Positions 52,748-60,186 of a stretch of DNA of 64,000 bases are shown here, in pieces; within the stretch, counting starts at the first letter, position 1, and every line of letters starts with the position of its first letter. The notes under the pieces were generated by a model. The model was not told the DNA's origin. It did no database searches and was given only the letters and a program-made list of their open reading frames with translations. Position numbers and translations under genes: made by a program. The stretch covers positions 124,001-188,000 of the forward strand of contig JBMOPD010000035.1 in the NCBI GenBank assembly GCA_049323615.1, given 5' to 3'. This DNA is from JBMOPD01 sp049323615. Lineage in GTDB: Bacteria > Bacillota > Desulfotomaculia > Desulfotomaculales > Desulfocucumaceae.

Positions 52748-53419
52748 CTATATTTCCCTCAGGGAGCTGATCATGTTGATGGCGTCCTTTAAGGCGTTGT
52801 TGGCGTCCTTGGCGTAGCCGTCGGCCCCCCACTTGGCGGCGATCTCCTCGGTCACCGGCGCCCCGCCGATCATAATTTTCGCCTTCGGGTTCTTTTCCTT
52901 GATTCTCTTGATGATATCCCGCATACCGATCATGGTGGTGGTCATCATGGCCGAAAGGGCCACTATTTCAGAGTCTGTTCTCAGCTGCTCCTCTACAAAG
53001 TCCTCCAGGGGCACGTCCCGGCCCAGGTCGTGTACCGTGAAGCCGGCCGCGTCAAACATCATCTTGACGATGTTTTTGCCTATGTCGTGCACATCGCCCT
53101 GCACCACACCCATTACCACCTGGCCTCTGACCTTGGCCTCACCGCTGCTCTTCAGGAGGGGGCGCAGTATGTTGAGGCCGGCGTACATGGCGTCGGCGCA
53201 CATCAGGAGCTCGGGCACAAAATACTCCTGCTCCTCGTAAAGCCTGCCGCACTCCTGCATGCCTACAACCAGCCCGTCGAATACCGCCTTTTGCGGCTCC
53301 AGCCCCTCTTCCAACCCCATGTTTACGGCCTTGACCACACCCTCCTCGTCATAATTCACCACGCCGTCCGCCAGCATTTTTAATAGTTCCTGTTCCCTTT
53401 CCGGTGTCAAAGAAAACAT
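52748..53419 (-). CDS. Methyltransferase corrinoid protein
   Basis: About 223 residues. N-terminal helical cap (about 5-88) and C-terminal B12-binding Rossmann domain with the base-off motif GDVHDIG (His about 111), MSALMTTTM-like LSAMMTTTM and GGAPVTEE. It carries the methyl group between the methyltransferases. AAAGGAG abuts the ATG, so a TTG nine bases later (53410) may be the real start. A paralogue lies at 63179. Confidence 0.94.
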   Translation of the reverse strand: MFSLTPEREQELLKMLADGVVNYDEEGVVKAVNMGLEEGLEPQKAVFDGLVVGMQECGRLYEEQEYFVPELLMCADAMYAGLNILRPLLKSSGEAKVRGQVVMGVVQGDVHDIGKNIVKMMFDAAGFTVHDLGRDVPLEDFVEEQLRTDSEIVALSAMMTTTMIGMRDIIKRIKEKNPKAKIMIGGAPVTEEIAAKWGADGYAKDANNALKDAINMISSLREI

Positions 53420-53458
53420 CTCCTTTCAGTTTGTGATTTTATATCCACGACTGATTAC

Positions 53459-53541
53459 TTATTTAATCCGCAGGTTTTGCAGGCTTCGCCCATCCTGCGG
53501 CGGAAACACCGCTATGTACAAATGTAAACATTATTTAATCC
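53459..53541 (-). promoter_or_regulatory. Leader/promoter region of the corrinoid operon
   Basis: TTATTTAATCC occurs at 53459-53469 and again at 53531-53541. Between them CCGCAGG (53468-53474) pairs with CCTGCGG around a 20-base loop. The sequence beyond 53541 is very AT-rich and probably holds the promoter. Confidence 0.4.
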
Positions 53542-53600
53542 AATACTAATATTTTTATTAATATTTAATAAATTAAGGTCACAGAAGTCACGTGCCCCGG

Positions 53601-54629
53601 CTATTCCTTTAAAGACAACCACGGGGCCAATTCTCCCAGCTTAACGAGATTGTATTCCTTTGTTACTCTTTCCAGCAAAGGCACAGTCCGGGGCGGAAGG
53701 ATGAAAACAATAATGTTCTTTTTGTTTTCTTCTATTAAAATGGCCTGATCTTCAATACTGAACCGCCCCATCACGTAACTGTAAAGGCAAGTCCTGCCTC
53801 CCGCGCTTAAAAAGCCCTTGGCGCGGACCACTTCCCCGGGCAGCCTGGCGGTAAACTCCTCTATTGCCGACAGGTCATCCCCTTGCCACAAAAAGGTGGC
53901 GGACATCAGCATGTCCGGGGGCCTGACGGAAAACTGCGGGTCACTGAATAGGTCATCGATATACTGATCCAGATCCAGGTCCTCCCCGGCCATCGGCCGG
54001 CCGGCGGCTTCAGCCGCTCCGGGGGCCGGCGCCTGCCCCGGGGACAGCAAACCGGCAACATCGATATCGGCAAAAGTCGTCTCATAGAAATACGGGTCCG
54101 GGTGATGCTGTTTAATAATGGATTTAATCTCCTCTATGGTCTCCGGGGAAGCCAGGTCTATTTTATTGATAATGAACCTGGTGGAGGACGATATCTGATT
54201 TTCCACCGATGCAAAAACCCCGAATTCATCCAAAAAACTGGCGGCGTCAACAATGCAGAACTGTTCCTTCAACTGAAAGCGCCCCTCAAAAATAGGCAGG
54301 CCGAGATCCTTTTTCAGATCGGTGGGATTGGCCACGCCGGTTGATTCAATCAACAGCACGTCAGGCCTTATTTTTTTTGAGATTTCAAATAGGCCCTTGA
54401 TAAAATCGGTCTTCACGCAGGCGCAGAATATGGACCCCTTGCTGATCTCAAGGATGTCCAGGTCCTCGCCGGCCACCAGCGCCCCGTCCACCCCGATTTC
54501 CCCGAACTCGTTCATTAAAATCATCAGTTTCCGGTCCTTGGGAAACTGGTGGATCAGCCGGTTTAAAAATGTGGTTTTGCCGCTGCCCAGAAAACCGGTA
54601 ATCAGGTAAACAGCAATGATCTCGCTCAT
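53601..54629 (-). CDS. CobW/COG0523-type GTPase
   Basis: 342 residues. GTPase domain with Walker A TGFLGSGKTTFLN at residue 10, switch motif MNEFGEIGVDG, LLIESTGVANP (Walker B) and NKIDLASPE; C-terminal CobW_C domain from about 255. The usual GCxCC metal motif is altered to KGSIFCACVKTD, keeping only a CAC pair. Family members insert metals (Zn, Co, Ni). In this cluster it may deliver zinc or cobalt to the methyltransferases or corrinoid protein. Confidence 0.9.
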   Translation of the reverse strand: MSEIIAVYLITGFLGSGKTTFLNRLIHQFPKDRKLMILMNEFGEIGVDGALVAGEDLDILEISKGSIFCACVKTDFIKGLFEISKKIRPDVLLIESTGVANPTDLKKDLGLPIFEGRFQLKEQFCIVDAASFLDEFGVFASVENQISSSTRFIINKIDLASPETIEEIKSIIKQHHPDPYFYETTFADIDVAGLLSPGQAPAPGAAEAAGRPMAGEDLDLDQYIDDLFSDPQFSVRPPDMLMSATFLWQGDDLSAIEEFTARLPGEVVRAKGFLSAGGRTCLYSYVMGRFSIEDQAILIEENKKNIIVFILPPRTVPLLERVTKEYNLVKLGELAPWLSLKE

Positions 54630-54701
54630 CAGCCCACCTCCGGCTGTTGCAGGTTTTTAAATCTTTCCACACTGATCAAGTCCATCCCCGTTCCCCCGCA
54701 A

Positions 54702-54938
54702 TCAGCAGCATTTATAAGCCCTCAGCAGCCGTTCGTTCATCTCAAAGTAAAACTTTATAAATGATGTCCCGTCCCTGCGGGCCCGTATGCCGTGCAGAGT
54801 GTCGGCCAGTTCGGTGGTGCTGCGCAGGTGGGTGATTATATTCCATATACATCCGGCTTCCCCCACTAGAAATTCTTCCCCTGCCTCCCCCGGATGGCCG
54901 CTATTAATTCCTCCTATCTCAACCATTACCCTGCTCAT
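54702..54938 (-). CDS. Small Cys-tailed protein of unknown function
   Basis: 78 residues from ATG 54938 (GTGGAGG six bases upstream). It reads MVEIGGINSGHPGEAGEEFL and LHGIRARRDGTSFIKFYF and ends in AYKCC. The terminal CC may bind metal or take part in disulfide exchange. No family recognised. It lies between the Sec-containing thioredoxin-like gene and CobW with short gaps. Confidence 0.65.
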   Translation of the reverse strand: MSRVMVEIGGINSGHPGEAGEEFLVGEAGCIWNIITHLRSTTELADTLHGIRARRDGTSFIKFYFEMNERLLRAYKCC

Positions 54939-54952
54939 GTTTTTCCTCCACT

Positions 54953-55240
54953 TCACTTGCCGTTCTCGACATAACGCTCCCGGATGGCGGCTATCAGTTC
55001 TTCCTGCATGGGAATTATGGCCTCGTAAACCAGTTCGCTGTTCAGGGCGACGCTGGGCAGGGACCTGGCCTTCAATTCCATAAACCGCTTAATCCCTTCC
55101 CGGGTCCGCATATCCCACTCATGGACCTCTATAATATCCTGAATATCCTGCGGTAAAGCCTTTACCGACTCCGCCATATAGACGCAGGCCGCTCACTGGC
55201 GGAAATCAGTCAGCAGCACATCCACCACTACCTTGCCCAT
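54953..55240 (-). CDS. Selenocysteine-containing thioredoxin-like protein (UAAC)
   Basis: 95 residues if the TGA at 55193-55195 is read as selenocysteine (residue 16). The ATG at 55240 has GGGAGGAAAGG upstream. The frame reads VDVLLTDFRQ-Sec-AACVYMAESVKALPQ and aligns with the neighbour at 58488, VQCAACGYMMESIAAMP; the match continues on both sides of the TGA (for example HEW and YKEW, LPSVAL and LPTICI, VYEAIIPMQEELI and VFESIIPQYEELI). A hairpin with a GGC loop follows the TGA (55151-55167). Conventional annotation would start at 55177 and lose the active site. Probably an oxidoreductase or selenol carrier. Confidence 0.85.
55147..55192 (-). promoter_or_regulatory. Candidate bacterial SECIS element (thioredoxin-like gene)
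   Basis: Minus-strand CGGTAAA (55167-55161) pairs with TTTACCG (55157-55151), loop GGC, 32 bases after the TGA. An outer CCTG/CAGG pairing (about 55188 and 55147) closes a larger stem. SelB-dependent bacterial SECIS stems typically lie 16-37 bases after UGA with a G at the start of the loop. Confidence 0.65.
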
Positions 55241-55268
55241 ATCCTTTCCTCCCTGAGAAAACGTGGCG

Positions 55269-56162
55269 TTACAATATTCTTTCAAATGACACCTTCAGCT
55301 GATCCTGCTCCCATTCCAACAACGCATATTTATAAGCGCCGCCGTCTGCCACCGGGCCCACATTTACAAAGTCCACCCCGTCCAGGCGCACGTGTCTGTA
55401 CCTGCCGGTATGAGCAAACAAAACCACATCGGATCCGAACTGCCCGGTCATGGTTTTAAGGGCGGGGTAAACTTCCTCATTGCGCAGGTAATCGGACAGG
55501 TTGCTGACCATCAGCAGTTCCAGGGAATGGGGGGAGAAATCGGAAAATCCGCCCAGTTCCTGGATGTAACCGCCGTAAAACCCCAGCGCGCGCCTTTCAC
55601 CCAGGCGGAAAGCTATAAAGTGCGGCGCCTGCAGCAGGTATTCCCTGTTTTCGGGTTTCCCGCAGGGGACGGTAAGATCGAAGGGCCCCAGGGCAAAAAT
55701 AACTTTCTCCCGGCGGGCCATCTCCACCACGGCGTCGTTGTCTCCCCCCGGCCCGGTCATATTCCCCAGGCAGCAAACGGCGTCCACATCCCGGCGCAAA
55801 ACAGCCTGCAGGGCTGCAGGGCTGCCGCTTATCTCCGCCACCACGGCCACCCTGCCGTGCCGCCCGGGGACTTCATAAATCCTTACGGGGTCCGCTTCGG
55901 CCAGATCGCCCCTTTGGGCCGCTTCAACGGCCTGAAACAACTGGTCGGGACAGGATGTGCCGTTGCGGCACTGAACCCCCCTTAAAAAAGGAATGACATC
56001 GTTCACGTCCCGGCCTTCCAGCAGGGAGCTGATCAGCTGGGCGTTACCCTTACAGCCGCCGCCCACAAAGCGCACGCCGGTAAGGACATTTTGCGACAGC
56101 CGGAAATGTATTTCAGAGGGACAAATCCCCTTCGTCCGGTAAATATACATCTGGCTAATCAC
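55269..56162 (-). CDS. TSCPD domain fused to a degenerate metallophosphoesterase-like domain
   Basis: 297 residues. Residues 1-85 form a TSCPD domain (GVRFVGGGCKGNAQLISSLLE; GVQCRNGTSCPDQL) with the conserved Cys/Gly positions. Residues 105-297 follow the calcineurin-like phosphoesterase plan, but the metal motifs are changed: SDIHGN appears as AEISGS, GDxVGYG as GNMTGPG, GNHD as LGPFD, and GHTH as AHTGR. It should not hydrolyse phosphoesters in the usual way. The GTG start overlaps the previous gene by eight bases. Part of the redox gene run. Confidence 0.75.
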   Translation of the reverse strand: MISQMYIYRTKGICPSEIHFRLSQNVLTGVRFVGGGCKGNAQLISSLLEGRDVNDVIPFLRGVQCRNGTSCPDQLFQAVEAAQRGDLAEADPVRIYEVPGRHGRVAVVAEISGSPAALQAVLRRDVDAVCCLGNMTGPGGDNDAVVEMARREKVIFALGPFDLTVPCGKPENREYLLQAPHFIAFRLGERRALGFYGGYIQELGGFSDFSPHSLELLMVSNLSDYLRNEEVYPALKTMTGQFGSDVVLFAHTGRYRHVRLDGVDFVNVGPVADGGAYKYALLEWEQDQLKVSFERIL

Positions 56163-56448
56163 CCGCCGCCAGGATTTCTTCTATGGTCCTCTGCAGGTCC
56201 TCCACCGGCGGTATGGTGTTATAATACAGCCGGCCGTTGATAAAAAGTGACGGTATCGGCGCGGGCCTGCCCAGGCTGTAGGAAAGCACTTTATAGCGCA
56301 GGGCGCCGTCTACCTGCCTGAGGTAGAGCACCTCCAGTTTTACCCGCTCGCCAAACCCGGCCATGGCCTCTTCAGCGGTTTCCAGCATGTAAACGCAGGG
56401 GGCGCAGTGGTCGCCCTCATACGGAATTTCCAGAAGCACCGTTTGCAT
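56155..56448 (-). CDS. Thioredoxin-fold protein (CAPC)
   Basis: 97 residues from ATG 56448. Motif GDHCAPCVYMLETAEE near residue 13 gives a CxxC active site on the fold; cis-Pro region APIPSLFING near 68. Resembles the Sec- and CAAC-type neighbours (xCVYMxE), not classic TrxA. Overlaps the TSCPD gene. Likely a disulfide/thiol carrier for the methyltransferase cluster. Confidence 0.8.
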   Translation of the reverse strand: MQTVLLEIPYEGDHCAPCVYMLETAEEAMAGFGERVKLEVLYLRQVDGALRYKVLSYSLGRPAPIPSLFINGRLYYNTIPPVEDLQRTIEEILAAGD

Positions 56449-56476
56449 TTCACCCAAAACCCCTACTCAAACTTCC

Positions 56477-56740
56477 TTATGTAACGCCGCATTCCCGCAG
56501 GGCGCCGACAAGGGACTCTTTGCTGGGACACAGGCCCATAATCCTTACCAGGTCACCGACAACCAGGGCGGGCAGGGCGGATATTTTCAGCTCCTCTATC
56601 CTGGGGGTGGGCCCCCTGTGCACTTCAACATCAACTTTGTCAGCGAATTCTTCTCTTATTTCCTCCAGCAGGCGGGACAGGGCAATACCGCCTGAACAGG
56701 GCGGAACCGACAAAAAGACCTCTATTTTTACCTTAGGCAT
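56477..56740 (-). CDS. Thioredoxin-fold protein with a lone Cys (CSGG)
   Basis: 87 residues from ATG 56740 (gggagggcggg upstream). VPPCSGGIALSRLLEEI replaces the PPCPGC of the next gene, so only the first Cys of CxxC remains. ALPALVVGDLV gives the cis-Pro loop. Monothiol character would suit mixed-disulfide formation rather than disulfide reduction. Overlaps the next gene by 13 bases. Confidence 0.78.
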   Translation of the reverse strand: MPKVKIEVFLSVPPCSGGIALSRLLEEIREEFADKVDVEVHRGPTPRIEELKISALPALVVGDLVRIMGLCPSKESLVGALRECGVT

Positions 56741-57000
56741 AACCCGCCCTCCCTTAAAGCATTCAGCAGGGTGGACCGGCTGGGAACTATGCCCTCTATT
56801 TTGATGAAACCGTTTATAACCACCGCCGGAACACAAAACATGCTGTACTGCTGAAACTTTTCCAGGCCCTCTTCGCCTATATACTTGACAAACTCTATTT
56901 CCGCCCCGTATTCATCGGCCACCGCCCGGCAAAGTTTAACGATCTCGATACAGCCGGGACAGGGGGGACTGCCGCTGAAAACCTCCATTTTTACCGCCAT
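56728..57000 (-). CDS. Thioredoxin/glutaredoxin-fold protein (CPGC)
   Basis: 90 residues. VFSGSPPCPGCIEIVKLC near residue 6 contains the CPGC active site; FCVPAVVINGFIKIEG holds the cis-Pro loop with an additional Cys. Short glutaredoxin-like architecture (thioredoxin_3-like). Part of the chained operon of thioredoxin-fold genes. Confidence 0.82.
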   Translation of the reverse strand: MAVKMEVFSGSPPCPGCIEIVKLCRAVADEYGAEIEFVKYIGEEGLEKFQQYSMFCVPAVVINGFIKIEGIVPSRSTLLNALREGGLCLR

Positions 57001-57003
57001 ATT

Positions 57004-57273
57004 TTAATCCCCTATCTCTTTTTTGATTATTTCCACCAGTTCCCCTTCGCTCAAAACTTTGCCGGCGGCTATCTTTTTACCGGCCACGATCACGGTGGGG
57101 GTGATCAAGACGCCGTACCTTTGACCCATCTCCGAAAGAGCGTCGTGCTTTTCAACAATCACCCGGTCCGGTGGAAACCTCTCGGCCGCCCGCCGGGCTT
57201 CCTTTTCGGCCTGCAGGCACCTGGCGCAGGCGGGAGTGGTGCCGAAAACCAGTATCTTGACACTGTCGGCCAT
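57004..57273 (-). CDS. Thioredoxin/glutaredoxin-fold protein (CARC)
   Basis: 89 residues. ILVFGTTPACARCLQAEKEA near residue 6 carries CARC; GVLITPTVIVAGKKIAAG holds the cis-Pro. The C-terminal helix is acidic/basic and typical. Three bases upstream of the CPGC paralogue. Probably an electron carrier. Confidence 0.85.
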   Translation of the reverse strand: MADSVKILVFGTTPACARCLQAEKEARRAAERFPPDRVIVEKHDALSEMGQRYGVLITPTVIVAGKKIAAGKVLSEGELVEIIKKEIGD

Positions 57274-57337
57274 TACCGGCGATACCCCTTTCCCATGAAA
57301 TTTCTTGGCCCGCTTTTAACCGCTTGCGTATTGCCAC

Positions 57338-58165
57338 CTAATCACAGCTGCACCTTTTTGTTTTGTCTTCCATTAACGGCTGCAAAACTCTGCTGAATAA
57401 CAGCGCCGACAACGATCCGCCCACCAGCGGCCCCAAAATATAAACACTTAAAAAACCGCCGCGGGGACCCGGAATGGCCACCTGCCCCCAACCTGCCAGG
57501 CAAGCAACCAACCGCGGGCCGAAATCACGGGCCGGGTTGAGCCCGGCCTGCGTCAACGGGGCCAGGACGCTTATGATGGCAGTCACAGTAAGGCCTACCA
57601 GGACCGGGGCGATGTCGCTGGGCGGCCGTCCCACATTGCAGCCCTCGGTCAGCGTAAATATCATCAACACCAGGAGGAAAGTCCCCGCGGCTTCAGCCAG
57701 AAAAGCCTTGGCCGGGGACACCGCACAGATGACGTCGGGCAGTGAGGGATTGGGGAAGTAGTCCCCGAATATCATGGCAGTTTTAACCGACTGGCCGGCG
57801 CCCCGGATAATGTGGTGGGCACTTTCATAATTGGCTATCGATTCACTGAAAATGCCGTACAGGAATAGGCCGGCGCCAAAGCCGCCCATAACCTGGGCCA
57901 CCAAGTAGTACGGCAACTTTTTGACGGACATCCGACCGGCGATAACCATCGCCAGGCTGACCGCGGGATTTAGATGGGCGCAGGACAGGTGGCGGGTGGA
58001 ATAAATGGCCAGGGCCACACCGATCCCCCATACCACCGCCACCTGAAACAGGCCGGTGTGCGCGGAAAAAAGAACGGTTACGGCCACCGCCCCACACCCG
58101 AAAAACACCAGCATAAATGTTCCGATCAACTCTCCGGCAAAGCCGTGCAAATATTCTTTTCCCAT
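57338..58165 (-). CDS. MIP/aquaporin-family channel
   Basis: 275 residues with six membrane helices and two half-helices bearing NPA motifs: AHLNPAVSLA near 66 and GLNPARDFGPR near 211. The Asp after the second NPAR is the aquaglyceroporin type, so glycerol or other small neutral solutes (including methylated metalloid hydroxides) could pass. The C-terminus ends CSCD, a possible metal or redox tail. It is embedded in the redox/methyltransferase operon six bases after a thioredoxin-like gene, an unusual place for a glycerol facilitator. Confidence 0.9.
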   Translation of the reverse strand: MGKEYLHGFAGELIGTFMLVFFGCGAVAVTVLFSAHTGLFQVAVVWGIGVALAIYSTRHLSCAHLNPAVSLAMVIAGRMSVKKLPYYLVAQVMGGFGAGLFLYGIFSESIANYESAHHIIRGAGQSVKTAMIFGDYFPNPSLPDVICAVSPAKAFLAEAAGTFLLVLMIFTLTEGCNVGRPPSDIAPVLVGLTVTAIISVLAPLTQAGLNPARDFGPRLVACLAGWGQVAIPGPRGGFLSVYILGPLVGGSLSALLFSRVLQPLMEDKTKRCSCD

Positions 58166-58170
58166 GCAGG

Positions 58171-58491
58171 TTACCCGCTTTTCTCAGCGATCATTTTTCT
58201 AATCACATCTTCCAGTTCTTCCACCATCGGAATGCGGTTAAAAATCAGCTTGCCGTCGATAAAAATGGACGGAACCGGGGCAAAACAAAGGTGTTTTTTT
58301 ACGTTCTCCTCGCCGTGCAGCGCCACCGAGAGTTCATAAAAGCGCCTGGCGCCTTCTTTTTTAAAAATATATACAATATCCCAGCTGAGCTCTTTTTTAA
58401 AGGAGGGGGCCACAACCCTGACGGCCTCCGCCATATAGTAGCATGAGAGGTTGTGGTCCCCGGAATAAACAACTTCCAAATGCAATGTCAT
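58171..58491 (-). CDS. Thioredoxin-fold protein (NLSC, first Cys lost)
   Basis: 106 residues. YSGDHNLSCYYMAEAVRVVA aligns with the CAAC and CAPC neighbours, with Asn in place of the first Cys, leaving one Cys. VPSIFIDGKLIFNRIPMVEELEDVI matches the CAPC protein's LFINGRLYYNTIPPVEDL. Overlaps the previous gene by ATGA. Same subfamily as the Sec protein. Confidence 0.8.
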   Translation of the reverse strand: MTLHLEVVYSGDHNLSCYYMAEAVRVVAPSFKKELSWDIVYIFKKEGARRFYELSVALHGEENVKKHLCFAPVPSIFIDGKLIFNRIPMVEELEDVIRKMIAEKSG

Positions 58492-58889
58492 TCCACCTCG
58501 GAATCAGTCCTGGTATGCAGGCCCGCGCCGGCCTTCTCCAGGTTTTCCGCTATTTTATCAAAGTTAAATCCCACATCCCGCAGCGACTTGATCCGATCGC
58601 TCATCTCGCTGGAAGGAGCCCGCTTGGCCAGTTCGTCTATGAGCTCCTCATACTGAGGGATGATGCTTTCAAAGACCAGATCACCTTCGATGCAGATGGT
58701 GGGCAGTACCCTGCCGCTGAGCTCCAGGAACTTGCCAATGCCGGACTTGTTCTTAATGGACCATTCCTTGTATTCGATCATCTCCTGGACATCGGGCGGC
58801 ATGGCTGCGATGGATTCCATCATGTAACCGCAGGCGGCGCACTGCACACTGTCCAGCGTCAGTACATCAATCTTGATTTTATCGCTCAC
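58488..58889 (-). CDS. Thioredoxin-like protein (CAAC)
   Basis: 133 residues, GTG start with GAGGAGGG upstream. TLDSVQCAACGYMMESIAAMP near residue 10 has the CAAC motif; LPTICIEGDLVFESIIPQYEELI the cis-Pro region. The last 35 residues form a helical tail not seen in its relatives. It is the Cys-containing paralogue that validates the Sec reading at 55193. Lies 15 bases after the selenoprotein methyltransferase. Confidence 0.85.
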   Translation of the reverse strand: MSDKIKIDVLTLDSVQCAACGYMMESIAAMPPDVQEMIEYKEWSIKNKSGIGKFLELSGRVLPTICIEGDLVFESIIPQYEELIDELAKRAPSSEMSDRIKSLRDVGFNFDKIAENLEKAGAGLHTRTDSEVE

Positions 58890-58904
58890 ATCTATCCCTC
58901 CTCT

Positions 58905-59939
58905 TTACCACGATTTGGGATACTTGGCATAATACTTCTCGTACCATTCCCTGGCTTCCAAAACCTGCTCCATGTGTTCCGCCGGAACGTCATAGGGCAT
59001 GTCTCACCCGGGGGCAAAGACATAGCCCTGGGTGCCGCCGGCGGCCAGGCTTACAATGGCGTCCTCCCTGGGAGACAGGATGCCCAGGGACAGGGCCAGG
59101 GTAAGCTTCAGGTTGCCGCCAAAGCCCACCTTGTACTTCAGGGCCAGGTCCCGCACGAAATTCATATTCAGCTGTTCGTCAATGGCAAAGCCGTGGGTGC
59201 CGACCTGGCAGACAGACTCCATCACCTTGGTGGCGTCGCCGCAGATAAAGAAGGATGATGTTTTTCCCTTGCGGTGAATGGCGGCGATGGCGCTCTGGCA
59301 GTATGGGTGAACGAACTCTTTAAAGGTCTCGTTCTTAATCTGGGAAGCCACCGGGTCCACGATGGCCACAATATCACAGCCCATGTCACAGTACATTTCC
59401 GCCGATTTCTCCACCACATCGGCACAGAACCTCAAGACCTGGTGCGCCCTGTCCTTGTTTTTGACAACATCGGTAAATATCCTCACACCGGCCAGGTGGC
59501 TGCCCAGGGTGAGGGGTCCGATGGCAAGGCCCATCAGGGCGCAGTCAATTTCGTCCAGCTGGGGCCTGGCAATTTTTGCGGCCTCGAAAAGCACCGGGTA
59601 GCGCCCGTCGTTGGGTCCCGGCAACTTCAGATCAGCCTCGGCCATGGTCTTGTCGGCCAGGGGGTGTTCCCGTACCGAAGGGACGTTGTCCTTCCAGTAT
59701 TTCAGTTCCAGTCCCAGGGACTCCGCCTCCACAGACAGGTCAAAAACAAGGGGAATCCCGTCGGCCTTGTACTTCTTGGCCGTCTCAACCACACCTTTGG
59801 CCAGCAGCTGCGGGTCTTTCAAAAAAGTGTCGGCCGGCTCGTTGATCACAAACGCGCTGTGTACGCCTGCATACGGAACCCAGGGGGGCCTTTCGGTTCT
59901 TTTGCCCCGTATGGCGTCAATCAACATTTGCTTTGCCAC
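58905..59939 (-). CDS. Selenocysteine-containing UroD-family methyltransferase
   Basis: 344 residues if the TGA at 59004-59006 is selenocysteine (residue 312). The reading frame continues in phase for 32 residues to TAA at 58905: VFAPG-Sec-DMPYDVPAEHMEQ then EAREWYEKYYAKYPKSW. Methyltransferases of this family end with a (S/A)PGCD(I/M)P motif whose Cys binds zinc; the other UroD gene here has WPSCDIWPE. The HxC ligand pair is FIC here (Cys near 233). GTG start with AAGGAGG. It probably moves methyl groups to or from a corrinoid protein. Leads the thioredoxin-fold operon. Confidence 0.88.
58970..59003 (-). promoter_or_regulatory. Candidate bacterial SECIS element (UroD-type gene)
   Basis: Minus-strand GTTCC (58988-58984) pairs with GGAAC (58980-58976), loop GGC, 20 bases after the TGA; CCCTATG and CATGG extend the stem with small bulges. 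Distance and leading G in the loop fit bacterial SECIS rules. The same GGC loop occurs in the other candidate. Confidence 0.68.
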
Positions 59940-60186
59940 AATTCTACCTCCTTCTCTTTGTATATTTTTCCCCTGCTAACCACTTAATCAGCCTTTAAAC
60001 CACCCCCAGTTTATGGAAATTACTGACCAGGAATTGTGTATATGTGAAATTATATTATACTGATACTAACATTTTGTATAAATATATTTAATATTATTAT
60101 TATTCTGATAAATAATATATTAATTGACGGGGGATAAAAAATCAATATAAAATTCCGGTCAAACTATGAACGCTGCTTTATTTTCT

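Noticed and set aside
54641..54704. Possible third Sec codon: TGA after AYKCC in the small gene at 54702
   Set aside because: No homologue-based reason, no convincing hairpin after the TGA, and the extension lacks a recognisable motif before the next stop. Treated as a true stop.
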